Positions 1 through 11,470 are shown, counted from the first letter of the stretch. The stretch is DNA of 64,000 nt from Haematobia irritans (GCF_050003625.1 NC_134399.1:154188473-154252472), one strand, 5' to 3'. Numbers and translations are program-made. Notes: generated by a model not told the origin, from the sequence alone.

Positions 1-57
1 CTGAATAGTCTAAGTGAGCCTGATACATCGGGCTGCCACCTAACCTAATCTAACCTA
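1..57 (+). repeat. 3' tail of a tRNA-derived fly SINE
   Basis: The first bases read as the end of a SINE body ('gtctaagtgagcctgatac', 'atcgggctgccacc') followed by a degenerate CCTAA-type tail. The 5' head of what looks like the same family lies at 51885-52140, and a middle part sits in 29700-30150. The element is cut by the window edge, so its 5' end is not visible. Confidence 0.6.
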
Positions 58-774
58 GGTCGGATGCTATTGCAAATGGGCCATATCGCAAAGAAAATAA
101 CTTTCGTAAAAGAATGTAAACTCTTTCAATGTTGTACCAATATTTCTGATAAACCAATTATAAAATAAGTCGTGATATAGGGTACAAAAAGATTTTATTT
201 GTTTTTTATTTGAATAAATGAAAACAACATTGTTTTGATTTCGACTAGATGTTTGCAGTGGAAACCAGTTATCCAATTGACGTTATGGATGCATTTTAAT
301 AAGCATTGTCTGAATCTCTGGGTCGAAATATGAAATAGTTTGTCTTGTGGATTCTGCCATGGAACTTTTATTCGACAGTCGAAATTCCAACAAAACTAAA
401 CGGCAAATGTGTTGCAGAAGGATTTAATCAATGTTGCTGAATCAACACTATTAGACAGATATACATCTATCTATAGCATATGATTTAAATTCCGCTTCGC
501 GAATAGCTCACAATTTATTAATATATTATGAAATTTGCATCTTAGAGGTATTTTCATACTAACATATACATAAGAAAATATATAAATTTTAAAAATATGT
601 CACGATATGATATTCTGAATTTCCTGTCCATTTTTTTTTTCTAAATTGAATTTGTAGCGGTATAAAATGATAATAGGTATATGGTCAGCTTGCACGCATA
701 TGGGCCATGTTTCGATATAGTTTTTTTATGAAATTGGAAATCTAGAGGTATTTTAAGCTTAATGTTCTAAATTT
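54..774. other. Mostly unique AT-rich DNA with a short INE fragment at its left end
   Basis: Bases 54-91 match the INE-like family 1 block that reads 'ggtcggatggtattgcaaa' elsewhere, so a short family 1 fragment sits directly against the SINE tail. From about 92 to 774 I see no coding region, no repeat shared with the rest of the window and no RNA gene. The open frame at 67-276 (minus) has no recognisable features. Confidence 0.5.
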
Positions 775-2035
775 GGAAAATTTTGTCATAATTTTATTTC
801 TATAGAAAATTTTCATCAAAATTTTATTTCTATAGAAAATTTTGTCAAAATTTTATTTCTATAGAAAATTTTGTCAAAATTTTATTTCTATAGAAAATTT
901 TGTCAAAATTTTATTTCTATAGAACATTTTCATCAAAATTTTATTAATAGACAATTTTGTCAAAATTTTATTTCTTTAGAAAATTTTCGTCTAAATTTTA
1001 TTTCTATAGAAAATTTTGCCAAAATTTTATTTCTATAGAAAATTTTCGTCAACATTTTATTTCTATAGAAAATTTAGTCAAAATTTTATTTTTATAGAAA
1101 ATTTTATCAAAATTTTATTTCTATAGATAATTTTATTTCTATAGAAAATTTTCATCAACATTTTATTAATAGACAATTTTGTCAAAATTTTATTTCTATA
1201 GAAAATTTTGTCAAAGTTTTATTTTTATTGAAAATTTTGTCAAAATTTTATTTCTATAGAAAATTTTCGTCAAAATTTTATTTCTATAGCAAATTTTCGT
1301 CAAAATTTTATTTCTATAGAAAATTTAGTCAAAATTTTATTTTTATAGAAAATTTTCGTCAAAATTTTATTTCTATAGAAAATTTTCATCATCATTTTAT
1401 TAATAGACAATTTTGTCAAAATTTTATTTCTTTAGAAAATTTTGTCAAAATTTTATTTCTTTAGAAAATTTTATCAAAATTTTATTTCTATAGAAAATTT
1501 TCATCAAAATTTTATTTCTATAGAAAATTTTCATCAACATTTCATTAATAGACAATTTTGTCAAAATTTTATTTCTATAGAAAATTTTGTCAAAATTTTA
1601 TTTCTATAGAAAATTTTCGTCAAAATTTTATTTCTATAGAAAATTTTCGTCAAAATTTTATTTCTATAGAAAATTTTCTTCAAAATTTTATTTCTATAGA
1701 AAATTTTCTTCAAAACTTTATTTCTATAGAAAATTTTGTCACAATTTTATTTCTATAGATTTTTTTTAATTTTATTTCTATAAAAAGTTTTGTCAAAATT
1801 TTATTTCTATAGAAAGTTTTGTCAAAATTTAATTTCTATTGAAAATTTTGTCAAAATTTTATTTCTATAGAAAACTTTTTCATAATTTTATTTCTATAGA
1901 AAATTTTCGTCAACATTTTATTTCTATAGAAAATTTTCGTGAAAATTTTATTTCTATAGAAAATGTTCATCAAAATATTATTTCCGAAAAGTTGGTCAAA
2001 ATTGTATGTCTATAGAAAATTGCTGTAACTATTTT
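775..2035 (+). repeat. Array of the 29-bp palindromic repeat, direct orientation
   Basis: About forty imperfect copies of a 29-bp unit lie head to tail. Each unit holds the 12-bp palindrome TTTCTATAGAAA flanked by AAAATTTT blocks and a GTC or CATC spacer. A variant 'attaatagacaattttgtc' recurs inside the array (near 943, 1165, 1399 and 1543), which suggests a higher-order unit. The open frames read through it (repeating NFISIEN and KFYFYRK) are products of the repeat and are not genes. Confidence 0.95.
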
Positions 2036-2430
2036 ATGTGGAGAAGTATATTTTGCAAAATGTTCCAAAATATTAAGAATTCTACCAATCTACCAAACGG
2101 TAAAAAAATCGGTAATTTTTGGTAGAATTCTACCAACTGTAGCAACCGAGGACATAACACGAATTTACCTGTCATGATTTTCTATATTTACTATAATCCT
2201 CATGTTCCGATATTCGGAAACACAAACCGCAAGAATTTAGTTTCTTATAACGAAAACACCGATATGCTATTGGAATCCCATCCAATATTAGTATGAACTT
2301 TTCATTAAAGAGCATACTGCGAAATTTTGTGTTTATATGAAAAATTTGAGGATTGCGATTCCGAATAGCGGAACATGGTACCCCCATATGCCACTCCATT
2401 ACGAGGAGAAAGAAAACTATTGAATGCGTT

Positions 2431-2497
2431 CCATGGTGATTGTTATTTAAGATTCAGTCCGGTCGAACTTTTGGCCGTATATTATTTGTGAGCACTT
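2431..2497 (-). repeat. Degenerate head of an INE-like family 1 element
   Basis: The sequence from 'gcgttccatggtgattg' to 'ggccgtatattatttgtg' is a diverged copy of the family 1 terminus that reads 'gcaatccatggtggag' to 'ggccgtatatacttgt' elsewhere. It is an old fragment. The flanks (2036-2430 and 2498-2734) show no gene I can support. Confidence 0.55.
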
Positions 2498-2734
2498 TGA
2501 CGATATACAAAAAAATATATAACAAAACACAACATATGTGAATCCAGTTTTCAAACGTTTTATTTTGTTTTGCATGTAGGAAAAATATTTCTATTCGACA
2601 CAATTTCACCAAAATCAAAATTATTTATTTTAGCTTAACCAAAAAAATTCACATATTTGTCCCGTTCACTTATAATACTCTGGATTCTGCAATTCAAAAA
2701 TACTATCTCAATTTATTAACTTTGTTAATTTTAT

Positions 2735-2740
2735 TTTATT
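2735..2740 (-). promoter_or_regulatory. Candidate poly(A) signal for the GBP-like gene
   Basis: On the minus strand this reads AATAAA, about 110 nt past the stop codon at 2850. A second copy follows at 2712-2717. The AT-richness of the region makes either one only suggestive. Confidence 0.4.
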
Positions 2741-2849
2741 TTTTTAATAATTAAGTATTTTCTTTTTCCAATTTTGATTTGCATTATATAAAATAAAAAA
2801 AATATGAAAAAATTTATACAATGGATGGGAAGGTGAACGAGGGGGTAGA

Positions 2850-3317
2850 CTATACAGCATTTCTGCACTGATTTTGATGATCACGTACTGTACCCTTGGG
2901 GCAATCAAATCTATCAGGCTGCAAAAGGAAACGATCGTCAAAACCTTCAGGCTCAACAACTGGCTTTGATTTTTGCTCACCTGTTGTGCCAGGTATTGGG
3001 GCCAATGGCACCTTCTCGGTGGAGGTTACAGTGACTGGTGTGGAAGGTTGGTCTTCAGCGGGTTTTTCATCACTATCGGTGAGACTGTGTTTCACATCGT
3101 TATAGGTTTTGGCTACGGTACTACCAAATTCCTTAGCTTTTGTTGCTACTGTATCGGCATAGGGTTTAAGTGTACATCCAGCATTTTTAAACCAAGCTGT
3201 AACCTGTCCATCTTTTTCTGGATCACCACATTCTTTTTTGGGTTCGTCTTCGGCTTTTGTTGTCGTTGTTGACAACACAATAAGGGCTAAAAATGTCCAA
3301 AGAAGTACGAATTTCAT
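2850..3317 (-). CDS. GBP/ENF-like secreted cytokine precursor
   Basis: A 155-residue secreted precursor in a single exon. The start chosen is the ATG at 3317, because it opens directly into a signal peptide (MKFVLLWTFLALIVLS, residues 1-16, cleavage near 22). The frame stays open 44 codons upstream, but that part is not signal-like and is probably 5' UTR. Residues 23-80 are charged with two cysteines (C30, C48) and an amphipathic stretch. Residues 81-130 are rich in P, T, S and E. The C terminus has C139-P-K-G142, R145 and C151, i.e. C-x2-G-x8-C. That is the spacing of the disulfide core of insect growth-blocking (ENF) peptides, which are released from the precursor's C-terminal end and act as stress and immune cytokines. 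The secreted nature is clear from sequence. The GBP assignment is inference from the motif and position. Neighbours on both sides are repeat arrays, so no cluster partner is visible next to it. Confidence 0.8.
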   Translation of the reverse strand: MKFVLLWTFLALIVLSTTTTKAEDEPKKECGDPEKDGQVTAWFKNAGCTLKPYADTVATKAKEFGSTVAKTYNDVKHSLTDSDEKPAEDQPSTPVTVTSTEKVPLAPIPGTTGEQKSKPVVEPEGFDDRFLLQPDRFDCPKGTVRDHQNQCRNAV

Positions 3318-3624
3318 GGTTTTCTTGTAAATGTTGTGCTGTTGTTGGAAATGAACGAAAATAATCCGAAACCGTTTCCACGAATGTTGTTGCGTTAAAG
3401 ACAAGCTGTAAGTAACTAACCGATAAAGTTGAGTGCGGCTTAGCGGCAACTTGTTTTCATTTTCATTTTACTTTGATTTAGTTTTTAAAATGCGCTCTGC
3501 TATCTCTCTTCGTATTCTATGCTCTCTGTCTGTTATCAATTTCGCCAAGCAATTTGAGCAAATCTTAGATTTGGAGTTGCCAGAGTTCTATTGGATATTT
3601 TAGGCACAAAGAGATTAGTTATGT

Positions 3625-5010
3625 ATATATAGAAAATTTTGTCAACATTTTATTTCTATAGAAAATGTTGTTAAAATTTTATTCCTGTATAAAATTCTGT
3701 CAAAATTTTATTTCTATTAAAAATTTTTTAAAAATAATATTTCTATAAAAAATTTTGTTAAAATTTTAGTTCTATAGACAATTCTGTCAAAATTTTATTT
3801 CTATAGAAAATTTTGTCAAAATTTTATTTCTGTAGACAATTTTGTCAAAATTTTTTTAGTATAGAAAATTTTGTCAAAATTTTATTTCTATAGAAAATTT
3901 TGTCAAAATTCTATTGGATATTTTAGGCACAAAGAGATTAGTAATGTATATATAGGAAATTTTGTGAAAATTTTATTTCTATAGAAAATTTTGTCAAAAT
4001 TTTATTTCTCTACAAAATTTTGTCAAAATTTTATTTCTATAGAAAATTTTGTCAAAATTTTATTTCTACAGAAAATTTTGTTTAATTATATTTCTATAGC
4101 AATTTTTGTCAAAATTTTATGTCTATAGAGAATGTTGTCAAAATTTATCTCTAGAAAATTTTATTTCAATAGAAAATTTTGTAAAAATTTTATTTCTATT
4201 GAAAATTTTGTAAAAATAGTATTTCTATAGAAAATTTTGTCAAAATTTTATTTCTATTAAAAATTTTTAAAAATATTATTTCTATAGAAAATTTTGTCAA
4301 AATTTTATTTTTATAGAAAATTTTGTCAAAAATTTATTTGTATAGAGAATTTTTTCAAAATTTTATTTCTATAGAAAATTTTGTCAAAATTTTATTTCTA
4401 TAGAAATTTTTTTCAAAATTTTATTTTTGTAGGAAATTTTGTCAAAATTTTATTTTTATAGAAAATTTTGTTTCTATAGCAAATTTTGTCAAACTTTTAT
4501 TTGTATAGAAAATTTTGTCAAAATTTCATTTCTATAGAAAATTTTGTCAAAATTTTATTTGTATAGCAATTTTTGTCAAAATTTTATGTCTATGGAGAAT
4601 GTTGCCAAAATTTAATTCTATAGAAAATGTTGTCAAAATTTTATTTTTATAGACAATTTTGTTAAAATTTTATTTCTATAGAAAATTTTTAAAAATATTA
4701 TTTCTATAGAAAATTTTGTCAAAATTTTATTTCCATAGAAAATTTTGTCAAAAATTTAATTTCTGTAGAAAATTTTGTCAAAATTTTATTTCTATAGAAA
4801 ATTTTGTCAAAATTTTATTTCTATACAAAATTTTGTCAAAATTTTATTTCTATAGAAAATTTTGTCAAAATTTTATTTCTATAGAAATTTTTGTTTAATT
4901 ATATTTCTATAGCAATTTTGTCAAAATTTTATGTCTATAGAGAATGTTGTCAAAATTTATTTCTATAGAAAATTTTATTTCAATAGAAAATTTTTTCAAA
5001 ATTTTATTTC
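3625..5010 (+). repeat. 29-bp palindromic repeat array
   Basis: The same unit and orientation as the 775-2035 array, more diverged. A second-order repeat is visible: the blocks near 4090-4260 and 4560-4690 share the variant 'tttatgtctat' followed by 'gagaatgttg'. The short stretch 'ggatattttaggcacaaaga' occurs at about 3595 and again near 3915, and its reverse complement sits in the array at 7190-7215. Confidence 0.95.
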
Positions 5011-5574
5011 TAAATGGAAAACTTAATTTTCTTATCGAAACAATGTTAAATTTTAGGCAACAAAAAAAAAATTAAATTTTCCCCTTTATGGAAATTTATT
5101 TGGTGCACTTAATTTATTTTTATTTGCATTTTAATGCTATGTCAATACTTGTCGTATACTCGTTTGGTTCTTGTATGAAACTAACACGGTAAATGGTTCG
5201 ATCTCCTCAGTAGCCAATTTCCTATCTTCCTAGAGTTTATTGTCTTCGGTCGTAAGAAGTGTAAGTGGACAAATTTTAGATCACCGGACACTCACGGGAG
5301 GTTTCACTATATTCTTAAAATGTTTGAAACATTACAAAAGCTCCTAAAACCATGCTATTTTTCACGATAATATTTGATAATTTCATATTGGTGTTGCCAT
5401 ATCGGTAGCGTAAATTAAATTCATACAGGCCTGTTCTGGTTTTCACACGTTGTCGCGTAATTGAATCGATTTGAAAACGAGGGTATTAGATTTGCGTGTT
5501 CGCACAACCACGGTTGCCACAGTTGGTAGATGTTTTGGTAAATTTTGCAAAATATTCCTCAGCACTTAAGAGGT
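5011..5574. other. Unique spacer between two arrays
   Basis: About 560 bp of ordinary AT-rich sequence separates a direct and an inverted 29-bp array. I see no open frame with protein-like content, no tRNA and no terminal repeats. Confidence 0.5.
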
Positions 5575-7270
5575 ACTTCAAAAATTTTCTATAGAAATAA
5601 AATTTTGACAAAATTTTCTATAGAAATAAAATTTTGACATAATTTTCTATAGAAATAAAATTTTGACAAAATTTCCTATAGAAATAAAATTTTGACAAAA
5701 TTTCCTATAGAAATAAAATTTTGACAAAATTTTCTACAGAAATAAAATTTTGACAGAATTGTCTATAGAAATACAGTTTTAACAAAGTTTTCTCTAGAAA
5801 TAATATTTTTAAAAATTTTTCAATAGAAATAAAATTTTTACAAAATTTTCTATAGAAATAAAATTTTGACAGAATTTTATATAGGAATAAAATTTTAACA
5901 ACATTTTCTATAGAAATAAAATTTTGACAGAATATTATATAGGAATAAAACTTTAACAACAAATTTTGTCAAAATTTTGTTTCTATAGAAAAAATTTTGA
6001 CAAAATTTTCTATAAAAATAAAATTTTGAAAAAAATTTCTATATAAATAAAATTTTGACAAAATTTTCTATAGAAATAAAATTTTGACAAAATTCTCTAT
6101 ACAAATAAATTTTTGACAAAATTTTCTATAAAAATATAATGTCGACAAAATTTTCTATAGAAATAATATTTTTAAAAAATTTTTAATAGAAATAAAATTT
6201 TGACAAAATTTTCTATAGAAATACTATTTTAACAAAATTTTCAATAGAAATAAAATTTTGACAAAATTTTCTATTGAAATAAAATTTTCTATAGAAATAA
6301 ATTTTGACAACATTCTCTATAGACATAAAATTTTGACAAAAATTGCTATAGAAATATAATTAAACAAATTTTTCTATAGAAATAAAATTTTGAAAAAATT
6401 TTCTATAGAAATAAAATTTTGACAAAATTTTTTATAGAAATAAAATTTTGACAAAATTTTGTATAGAAATAAAATTTTGACAAAATTTTTTATAGAAATA
6501 AAATTTTGACAAAATTTTGTATAGAAATAAAATTTTGACAAAATTGTCTATAGAAATAAAATTTTGACAAAATTTTCTACAGAAATTAAATTTTTGAAAA
6601 ATTTTTCTATGGAAATAAAATTTTGACAAAATTTTCTATAGAAATAATATTTTTAAAAATTTTTCAATAGAAATTAAATTTTGACAAAATTTTCTATAGA
6701 AATAAAATTTTAACAAAATTGTCTATAGAAATAAAATTTTGACAACATTTTCTATAGAATTAAATTTTGACAACATTCTCCATAGACATAAAATTTTGAC
6801 AAAATTTTCTATAAAAATAAAATTTCGACAAAATTTTCTATAGAAATAATATTTTTAAAAAAATTTTAATAGAAATAAAATTTTGACAAAATTTTCTATA
6901 GAAATACTATTTTAACAAAATTTTCGATAGAAATAAAATTTTGACAAAATTTTCTATTGAAATAAAATTTTCTATAGAAATAAATGTTGACAACATTCTC
7001 TATAGACATAAAATTTTGACAAAAATTGCTATAGAAATATAATTAAACAAATTTTTCTATAGAAATAAAATTTTGAAAAAATTTTCTATAGAAATAAAAT
7101 TTTGACAAAATTTTGCATAGAAATAAAATTTTGAAAAAATTTTCTATACAAAATAAAATTTTCACAAAATTCCCTATATATACATTACTAATCTCTGTGT
7201 GCCTAAAATATCCAATAGAATTTTGACAAAATTTTCTATAGAAATAAAATTTTGACAAAATTTTCTATAG
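5575..7270 (-). repeat. 29-bp palindromic repeat array, inverted orientation
   Basis: The longest array in the window, about 1.7 kb, in the opposite orientation to 3625-5010. The two arrays therefore form a large imperfect inverted repeat around 5011-5574. Block variants of the first array (near 4090-4690) reappear in mirror order near 6330 and 7030, which points to one duplicated and inverted segment. Confidence 0.95.
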
Positions 7271-8277
7271 TCCATAATATGATAGACTTTTACAAAATCT
7301 ACAGACTCAAAATTTAAGTTGGCTAATGCACTAGGGTGGAACACAATTTTAGTAAAAAAAATATGGGAAACATTTAAATCTGAAGCAATTTTAAGGAAAC
7401 TTCGCAAAAGTGTATTTATGATTTATCGCTCGATATATATGTTTTCGAAGTTTAGGAAAATTAGAGTCATTTTTACAACTTTTCGACTGAGCAGTGGCGA
7501 TTTTACAAGGAAAATGTTGGTATTTTGACCATTTTTGTCGAAATCGGAAAAACATGTATATGGGAGCTATATCTAAATCTGAACCGATTTCAATCAAATT
7601 TGGCACACATGACTATATTACTAATTGTACTCCTAGTGCAAAATTTCAACCAAATTGGGCCAAAACTCTGGCTACTGGGGCCATATAAGTCCATATCGGG
7701 CGAAAAATATATATATGGAAGCTATATCTAAATCTGAACCGATTTCAATCAAATTTGGCACACATGACTATACTACCAATTGTACTCCTTCAGCAAAATT
7801 TCAAGCTAATCGGGAGAAAACTCTGGCTTCTGGGTCCATATAAGTGCATATCGGGCGAAAGATATATATGGGAGCTATATCTAAATCTGAACCGATTTGG
7901 CTGATATTTTGCAAGGTTTTCAAGATTCTTAAAATATTTGGATGTACGGTATTTCAAGAAAATCGGTTGATAAACACGCTAACTATGACCACATCGGTGA
8001 TAAATATATATGGCAGCTATATTTAAATCTGAACCGATTTTTTCCAAAACCAATAGCGATTGTCTCTGTCCCAAGAAACGGCCCTATGCCAAATTTGAGG
8101 ACGATCGGACTTAAATTGCGAGCTGTACTTTGTGCACAAAATTAATAAATCGACTCAGAATTTAATTCTAAGCCGATCGGTATACTAAAAGATGGGTCTA
8201 TGGCCACTATTTCTTGGCGTTACATACAAATGCACAAACTTATTATACCCTGTACCACAGTAGTGGTGGAGGGTATA
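7271..8277 (+). mobile_element. INE-like family 2 element, head missing
   Basis: Tandem units of about 150 bp with 'tatatgggagctatatctaa' and 'tctgaaccgattt', ending in 'ctgtaccacagtagtggtg' plus GGGTATA. The expected start ACAAGTAAGG is absent; the copy begins inside the family where the 29-bp array stops. Non-coding. Confidence 0.85.
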
Positions 8278-8795
8278 ATTATTAGAGTAAAGGAAACTTT
8301 CTCCAAACATAATAATTCCATGAACTAAAATAAAGTTAAATTGGCTTTAGTGAAATAGAGAGTTAACTTTTTTTTGAGTGTAGTGATGTCGAAGATATCA
8401 AGAATTTTCAATAAATGTCAAATTTCTTACTAACCCCCTGGGCTAGTGAAGTTATACTCACCTCGATTTACGTCAAAATTTTACCAATGGTAAATAAAAA
8501 GTTTCGCTTTCGAACAGGCCCTTATTCACAAAAGAGCCAGAAACAGTTTTTAGTGTCAAATAGCATATTTCTAATGCCATCTAGCGGAAACTCATTGGGC
8601 TTATACAATGCGAGATACGGATTAATAACGCCTCTTTAGAAAATATATATTCATTATTCCTTTTACTGGACGCCGTGAAAACATTATTTATTTTAATTCC
8701 GCCAACAAAATACAATTGCTTGAAAAGTACATTGCAACTTATATCAATATAACAATAAATTATTAAAAATTATTAATACTTTTTCATCAACACTC
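8278..8795. other. Unique DNA and 3' flank of gene D
   Basis: It includes an AATAAA on the minus strand at 8687-8692, about 104 nt past gene D's stop, which is the candidate poly(A) signal. The 74-codon open frame 8415-8639 (plus) has no domain, signal peptide or relative in the window, and I do not call it. Confidence 0.5.
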
Positions 8796-8867
8796 TCAAA
8801 ACAAAGATGAAATAAATTTTTTTGTTCTGCTCCACAAACTCTCTTTATTGTTTTGTTTCTCATTTGT
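8796..8867 (-). CDS. Secreted peptide gene D, exon 2 (terminal)
   Basis: A 24-codon terminal exon found by following the GTAAGT donor of exon 1. A strong acceptor (tttctttattttag, minus strand) precedes codons in phase 0, as exon 1 requires, ending in TGA at 8796. It encodes a basic tail containing KESLWSRTKKFISSLF. Gene A's terminal exon contains EKTLWGKLKSWIGLE, which is the same length after the LW and has the same pattern: E-x-[S/T]-L-W-[S/G]-[R/K]-x-K-x-[F/W]-I-[S/G]. This match, plus matching phase and a nearby poly(A) signal, makes the exon convincing although it is only 72 bp long. Confidence 0.75.
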   Translation of the reverse strand, partial: TNEKQNNKESLWSRTKKFISSLF

Positions 8868-8963
8868 CTAAAATAAAGAAAATAATCAAACCTCACAGTT
8901 ATTTGTTCTTATTCAATTTTATAAAAAAAAAATATATATAATTAATTTTCGATTTAAACCTAA

Positions 8964-9520
8964 CCCAGCAAAAAAAGCGTCGCCAAAAAAGTAATGGAAA
9001 TTTTCTTTTTGGATCCGGAAGTAGTGCAAAAGTGACACAGAAGCGATGAATTTAACATGGGCTTGTCATTTCAAAAGCCATTGCACTGAATTTGCATCAT
9101 TTCTTTAGGTGTGATCCGAATTCAATGTTTTGGATGTAAATTAAAAAAATCTGTGATATTTTGTCAAACAATTTTTATAATGTTTTATAATTTTTAATGG
9201 ATTCTAACGCTTGTCGGAAACTTTTGTCCTCAAATATTTTCAAAAATTCACAATTTTTTCAGATTGGATTTAGCATTTTTTTTTTCGACAAAATTTAAAT
9301 GATGTGTACCATTTTATGAATTCTTACTCTGTTTTTAAACTATTTGAAGCAAAAAAAAGTTAAAATTACCCATTAAATGTATGAAAAAACCAAGTTATAA
9401 AACATTCAATTGAAAGAACTTCCTGGGTAGTTAAATAAATAACATCATTGGGAGTGCATCTTCTGGAAATGATTTTAAAGTTGTGCCTTTGGAAGAACTT
9501 CCAAAAATTTTTTTGCTGGG
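8964..9520. mobile_element. MITE with CCCAGCAAAAA ends inside gene D's intron
   Basis: A 557-bp element with terminal inverted repeats CCCAGCAAAAAAA. It lies 24 bp from gene D's splice donor. Without it the intron would be about 120 bp, a usual fly size. Related copies without clear ends lie at 22850-23115 and 28940-29125, sharing 'gaatttaacatgggcttgtc'. No transposase. Confidence 0.75.
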
Positions 9521-9544
9521 AAGTTAATAATGGATTTTACTTAC

Positions 9545-9757
9545 ACTCGTATAAGGACTTTCTCCAGTAGTTTCGATATTTTTACGCGGGATACATGCTC
9601 CAGTGTGTGTTCTATAGCTGCAATTTCGCACATGAATTTGCAGTGCTTTGCCTTGATGTCTGTTTTCGAAATTTGATAGAGGCAAAGTGTAAACATTTAC
9701 GACCCCGATAATTATTCCGAGGACTAATATCCATATTTTCAGAAGAGTTGAGTTCAT
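9545..9757 (-). CDS. Secreted peptide gene D, exon 1
   Basis: 71 codons from the ATG at 9757 to a GTAAGT donor at 9544, phase 0. A signal peptide occupies about residues 1-24 (LLKIWILVLGIIIGVVNVYT). The family motif follows at N45-C46-x5-T52-G53-x-C55-I56-P-R, one disulfide loop of eight residues. Unlike A, B and E it has no clear KR pair before the motif, only GK at 36-37. It joins exon 2 (8796-8867) to give a 94-residue precursor. The intron is 677 bp because a MITE sits in it. The role is unknown. The small cationic disulfide-loop design fits an antimicrobial or signalling peptide, but no function is shown by the sequence. Confidence 0.8.
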
Positions 9758-9794
9758 TTTATATTGGAGTTTTTAGTGACAATTATTTCTATGC

Positions 9795-9828
9795 AACTGA
9801 TAAATTGATAGTGATTTTCGCATTTATA
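9795..9828 (-). promoter_or_regulatory. TATA-Inr core promoter of gene D
   Basis: On the minus strand TATAAA starts at 9828 and the initiator TCAGTT runs 9800-9795, with its A (+1) at 9798. The TATA therefore lies at -30. The leader is about 41 nt. Gene B has the same layout with a 40-nt leader. Confidence 0.75.
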
Positions 9829-9847
9829 AATGTCTTTTCCTATCTAT

Positions 9848-9910
9848 TATGAATCATATCTTATATATGCTCTTAACCACTATGTGGTCAGGGTATAATA
9901 ATTTTGATCT
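9848..9910 (+). repeat. INE-like terminal fragment
   Basis: 'accactatgtggtcagggta' followed by 'taataattttgat' matches the terminus at 31276-31310 (ccacatagtggtcagggtat). A short relic just upstream of gene D's promoter. Confidence 0.5.
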
Positions 9911-9961
9911 ACGTGCAAAAGGGTGGACTGCAATTTTAGACACAAAACAAAAACAATAAAA

Positions 9962-11468
9962 ACAAGTAAGGATAGTCTAAAGTCGGGCGGGGCCGACTAT
10001 ATTATACCCTTCACCACTTTGTAAGTCCAAATTTTCGATACCATATCAAATCCGTCCATGTGTTGGGGGCTATATGAATCCATACACATATATTCTGTAT
10101 ATCTGAGCAGATCTGTACAGAGTTCTGCAATACTTATTGATTTTACATTTAAGTCAGCTAATGCGCTGAGGTGGAACACAATGTTAGTAAAAAAATATAG
10201 GAAACATTTAAATATGAACCAATTTTGAGGCAACTTCGCAAAAGTGTATTTATGATTTATCGGTCGATAGATGTGTAATAGAGTAATAGGAAAATTTGAG
10301 TAATTTTGATAAGTTTTCGACTTAGCAGTGGCGTTTTGATAAGGAAAATGTAGGTATTTCGGCCAGTTTTGCCTAAATTGGAAAAACATATATATGGAAT
10401 CTATATCGAAATCTGAACCGATTGCAATCAAATTTCACAAGCATAGTTACTATGTTGAATCTACTCCCTGTGAACAATTTCACGTAAATCGGATAAGAAC
10501 TTTGACCTCTGTGGTCATATGACCGAAAATCGGTCGAAAGATATATATGGGAGCTATATCAAAATCTGAACCGATTTCAACCAAAATAAACACGCATATG
10601 CAGAACCTTAATTCTACTGCCTGTGCAAAGTTTCAAGTTCAATTCTACTCCCTCTGCTAAATTTCACGTAAATGAGAGTAGCACTTTTGCCTCTGTGAGC
10701 ATATTAGTCCAAATCTGGCGAATGATATATATGGGAGCTATATCTAAATCTGAACCGACTTCAACGAAATTTTGCACAATTAACGATACTATAAAACGTA
10801 CTCCTTGTGCAAAATTTCAAGCAACTCAGGGCAAAACTCTGGCTTTTGAGGCCATATAAATCCAAATCGGACGAAAGATATATATGGGAGCTATATCTTA
10901 ATCGGAACCGATTTTAACCAAATTAAGCACACGTAACGATACTATTAAACGTACTCATTGTGCAAAATTTTAAGCAAATCAGGGCAAAACTCTGGCTTTT
11001 GGGGCCATATAAGTCCAAATCGGGCGAAAAATATATATGGAAGCTATATATAAATCTGAACCGATTTAGCTGATATTTGGCAGTTTTTACGGGACTGGCA
11101 AAATATTCAGATGTACAAAAATTGAAGAACGTCGGTTCATAAATATGTGAATTATGATCAAATCGGTGATAACTATATATGGCAGCTATATCTAAATCTC
11201 AACCGATTTTTTCCGAAATCAATAGCGATTGTCTTCTACCCGAAGAAAGACGTTATGTCAAATTTGAGGACGATCGGACTTAAACTGCGACCTGTACTTT
11301 GTGCACAAAATTACATATGCAGACAGACGGACACGCTAAATCGACTCAGAATTTAATTCTAAGCCGATCGGTATACTAAAAGATGGGTCTATGACAATTA
11401 TTTCTTGGCGTTACATACAAATGCACAAACTTATTATACCCTGTACCACAGTAGTGGTGAAGGGTATA
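9962..11468 (+). mobile_element. INE-like family 2 element, complete
   Basis: The reference copy of family 2. It starts ACAAGTAAGG with 'gtcgggcggggccgactata' (a GC hairpin), then a unique 5' part, then about 150-bp tandem units, a GACGGAC block, and the end 'tgtaccacagtagtggtgaa' plus GGGTATA. Non-coding. Termini with short palindromes and TATACCC/GGGTATA recall INE-1/DINE Helentron-associated repeats of flies; the class assignment is inference. Confidence 0.85.
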
Positions 11469-11470
11469 AA

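Noticed and set aside
1228..1769. Open frames of 60-78 codons in the 29-bp arrays (also 4716-4898, 5705-5962, 6432-6629, 7043-7258)
   Set aside because: They read the repeat unit in different frames (NFISIEN, KFYFYRK). Several frames are open at once, and there is no start context or independent conservation.
775..2035. CRISPR-like array of 29-bp repeats
   Set aside because: The units abut with no unique spacers, the repeat is degenerate and dispersed in both orientations, there are no cas genes, and the genome is that of an insect.
2172..2399. 75-codon minus frame with C-x8-C-x2-C (RCFRYKKLNSCGLC)
   Set aside because: The cysteine spacing recalls the peptide family, but there is no signal peptide, no D-G before the second cysteine and no promoter. 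Probably coincidence.
8415..8639. 74-codon plus frame
   Set aside because: No signal peptide, domain or relative. It lies in the 3' flank of gene D on the other strand.
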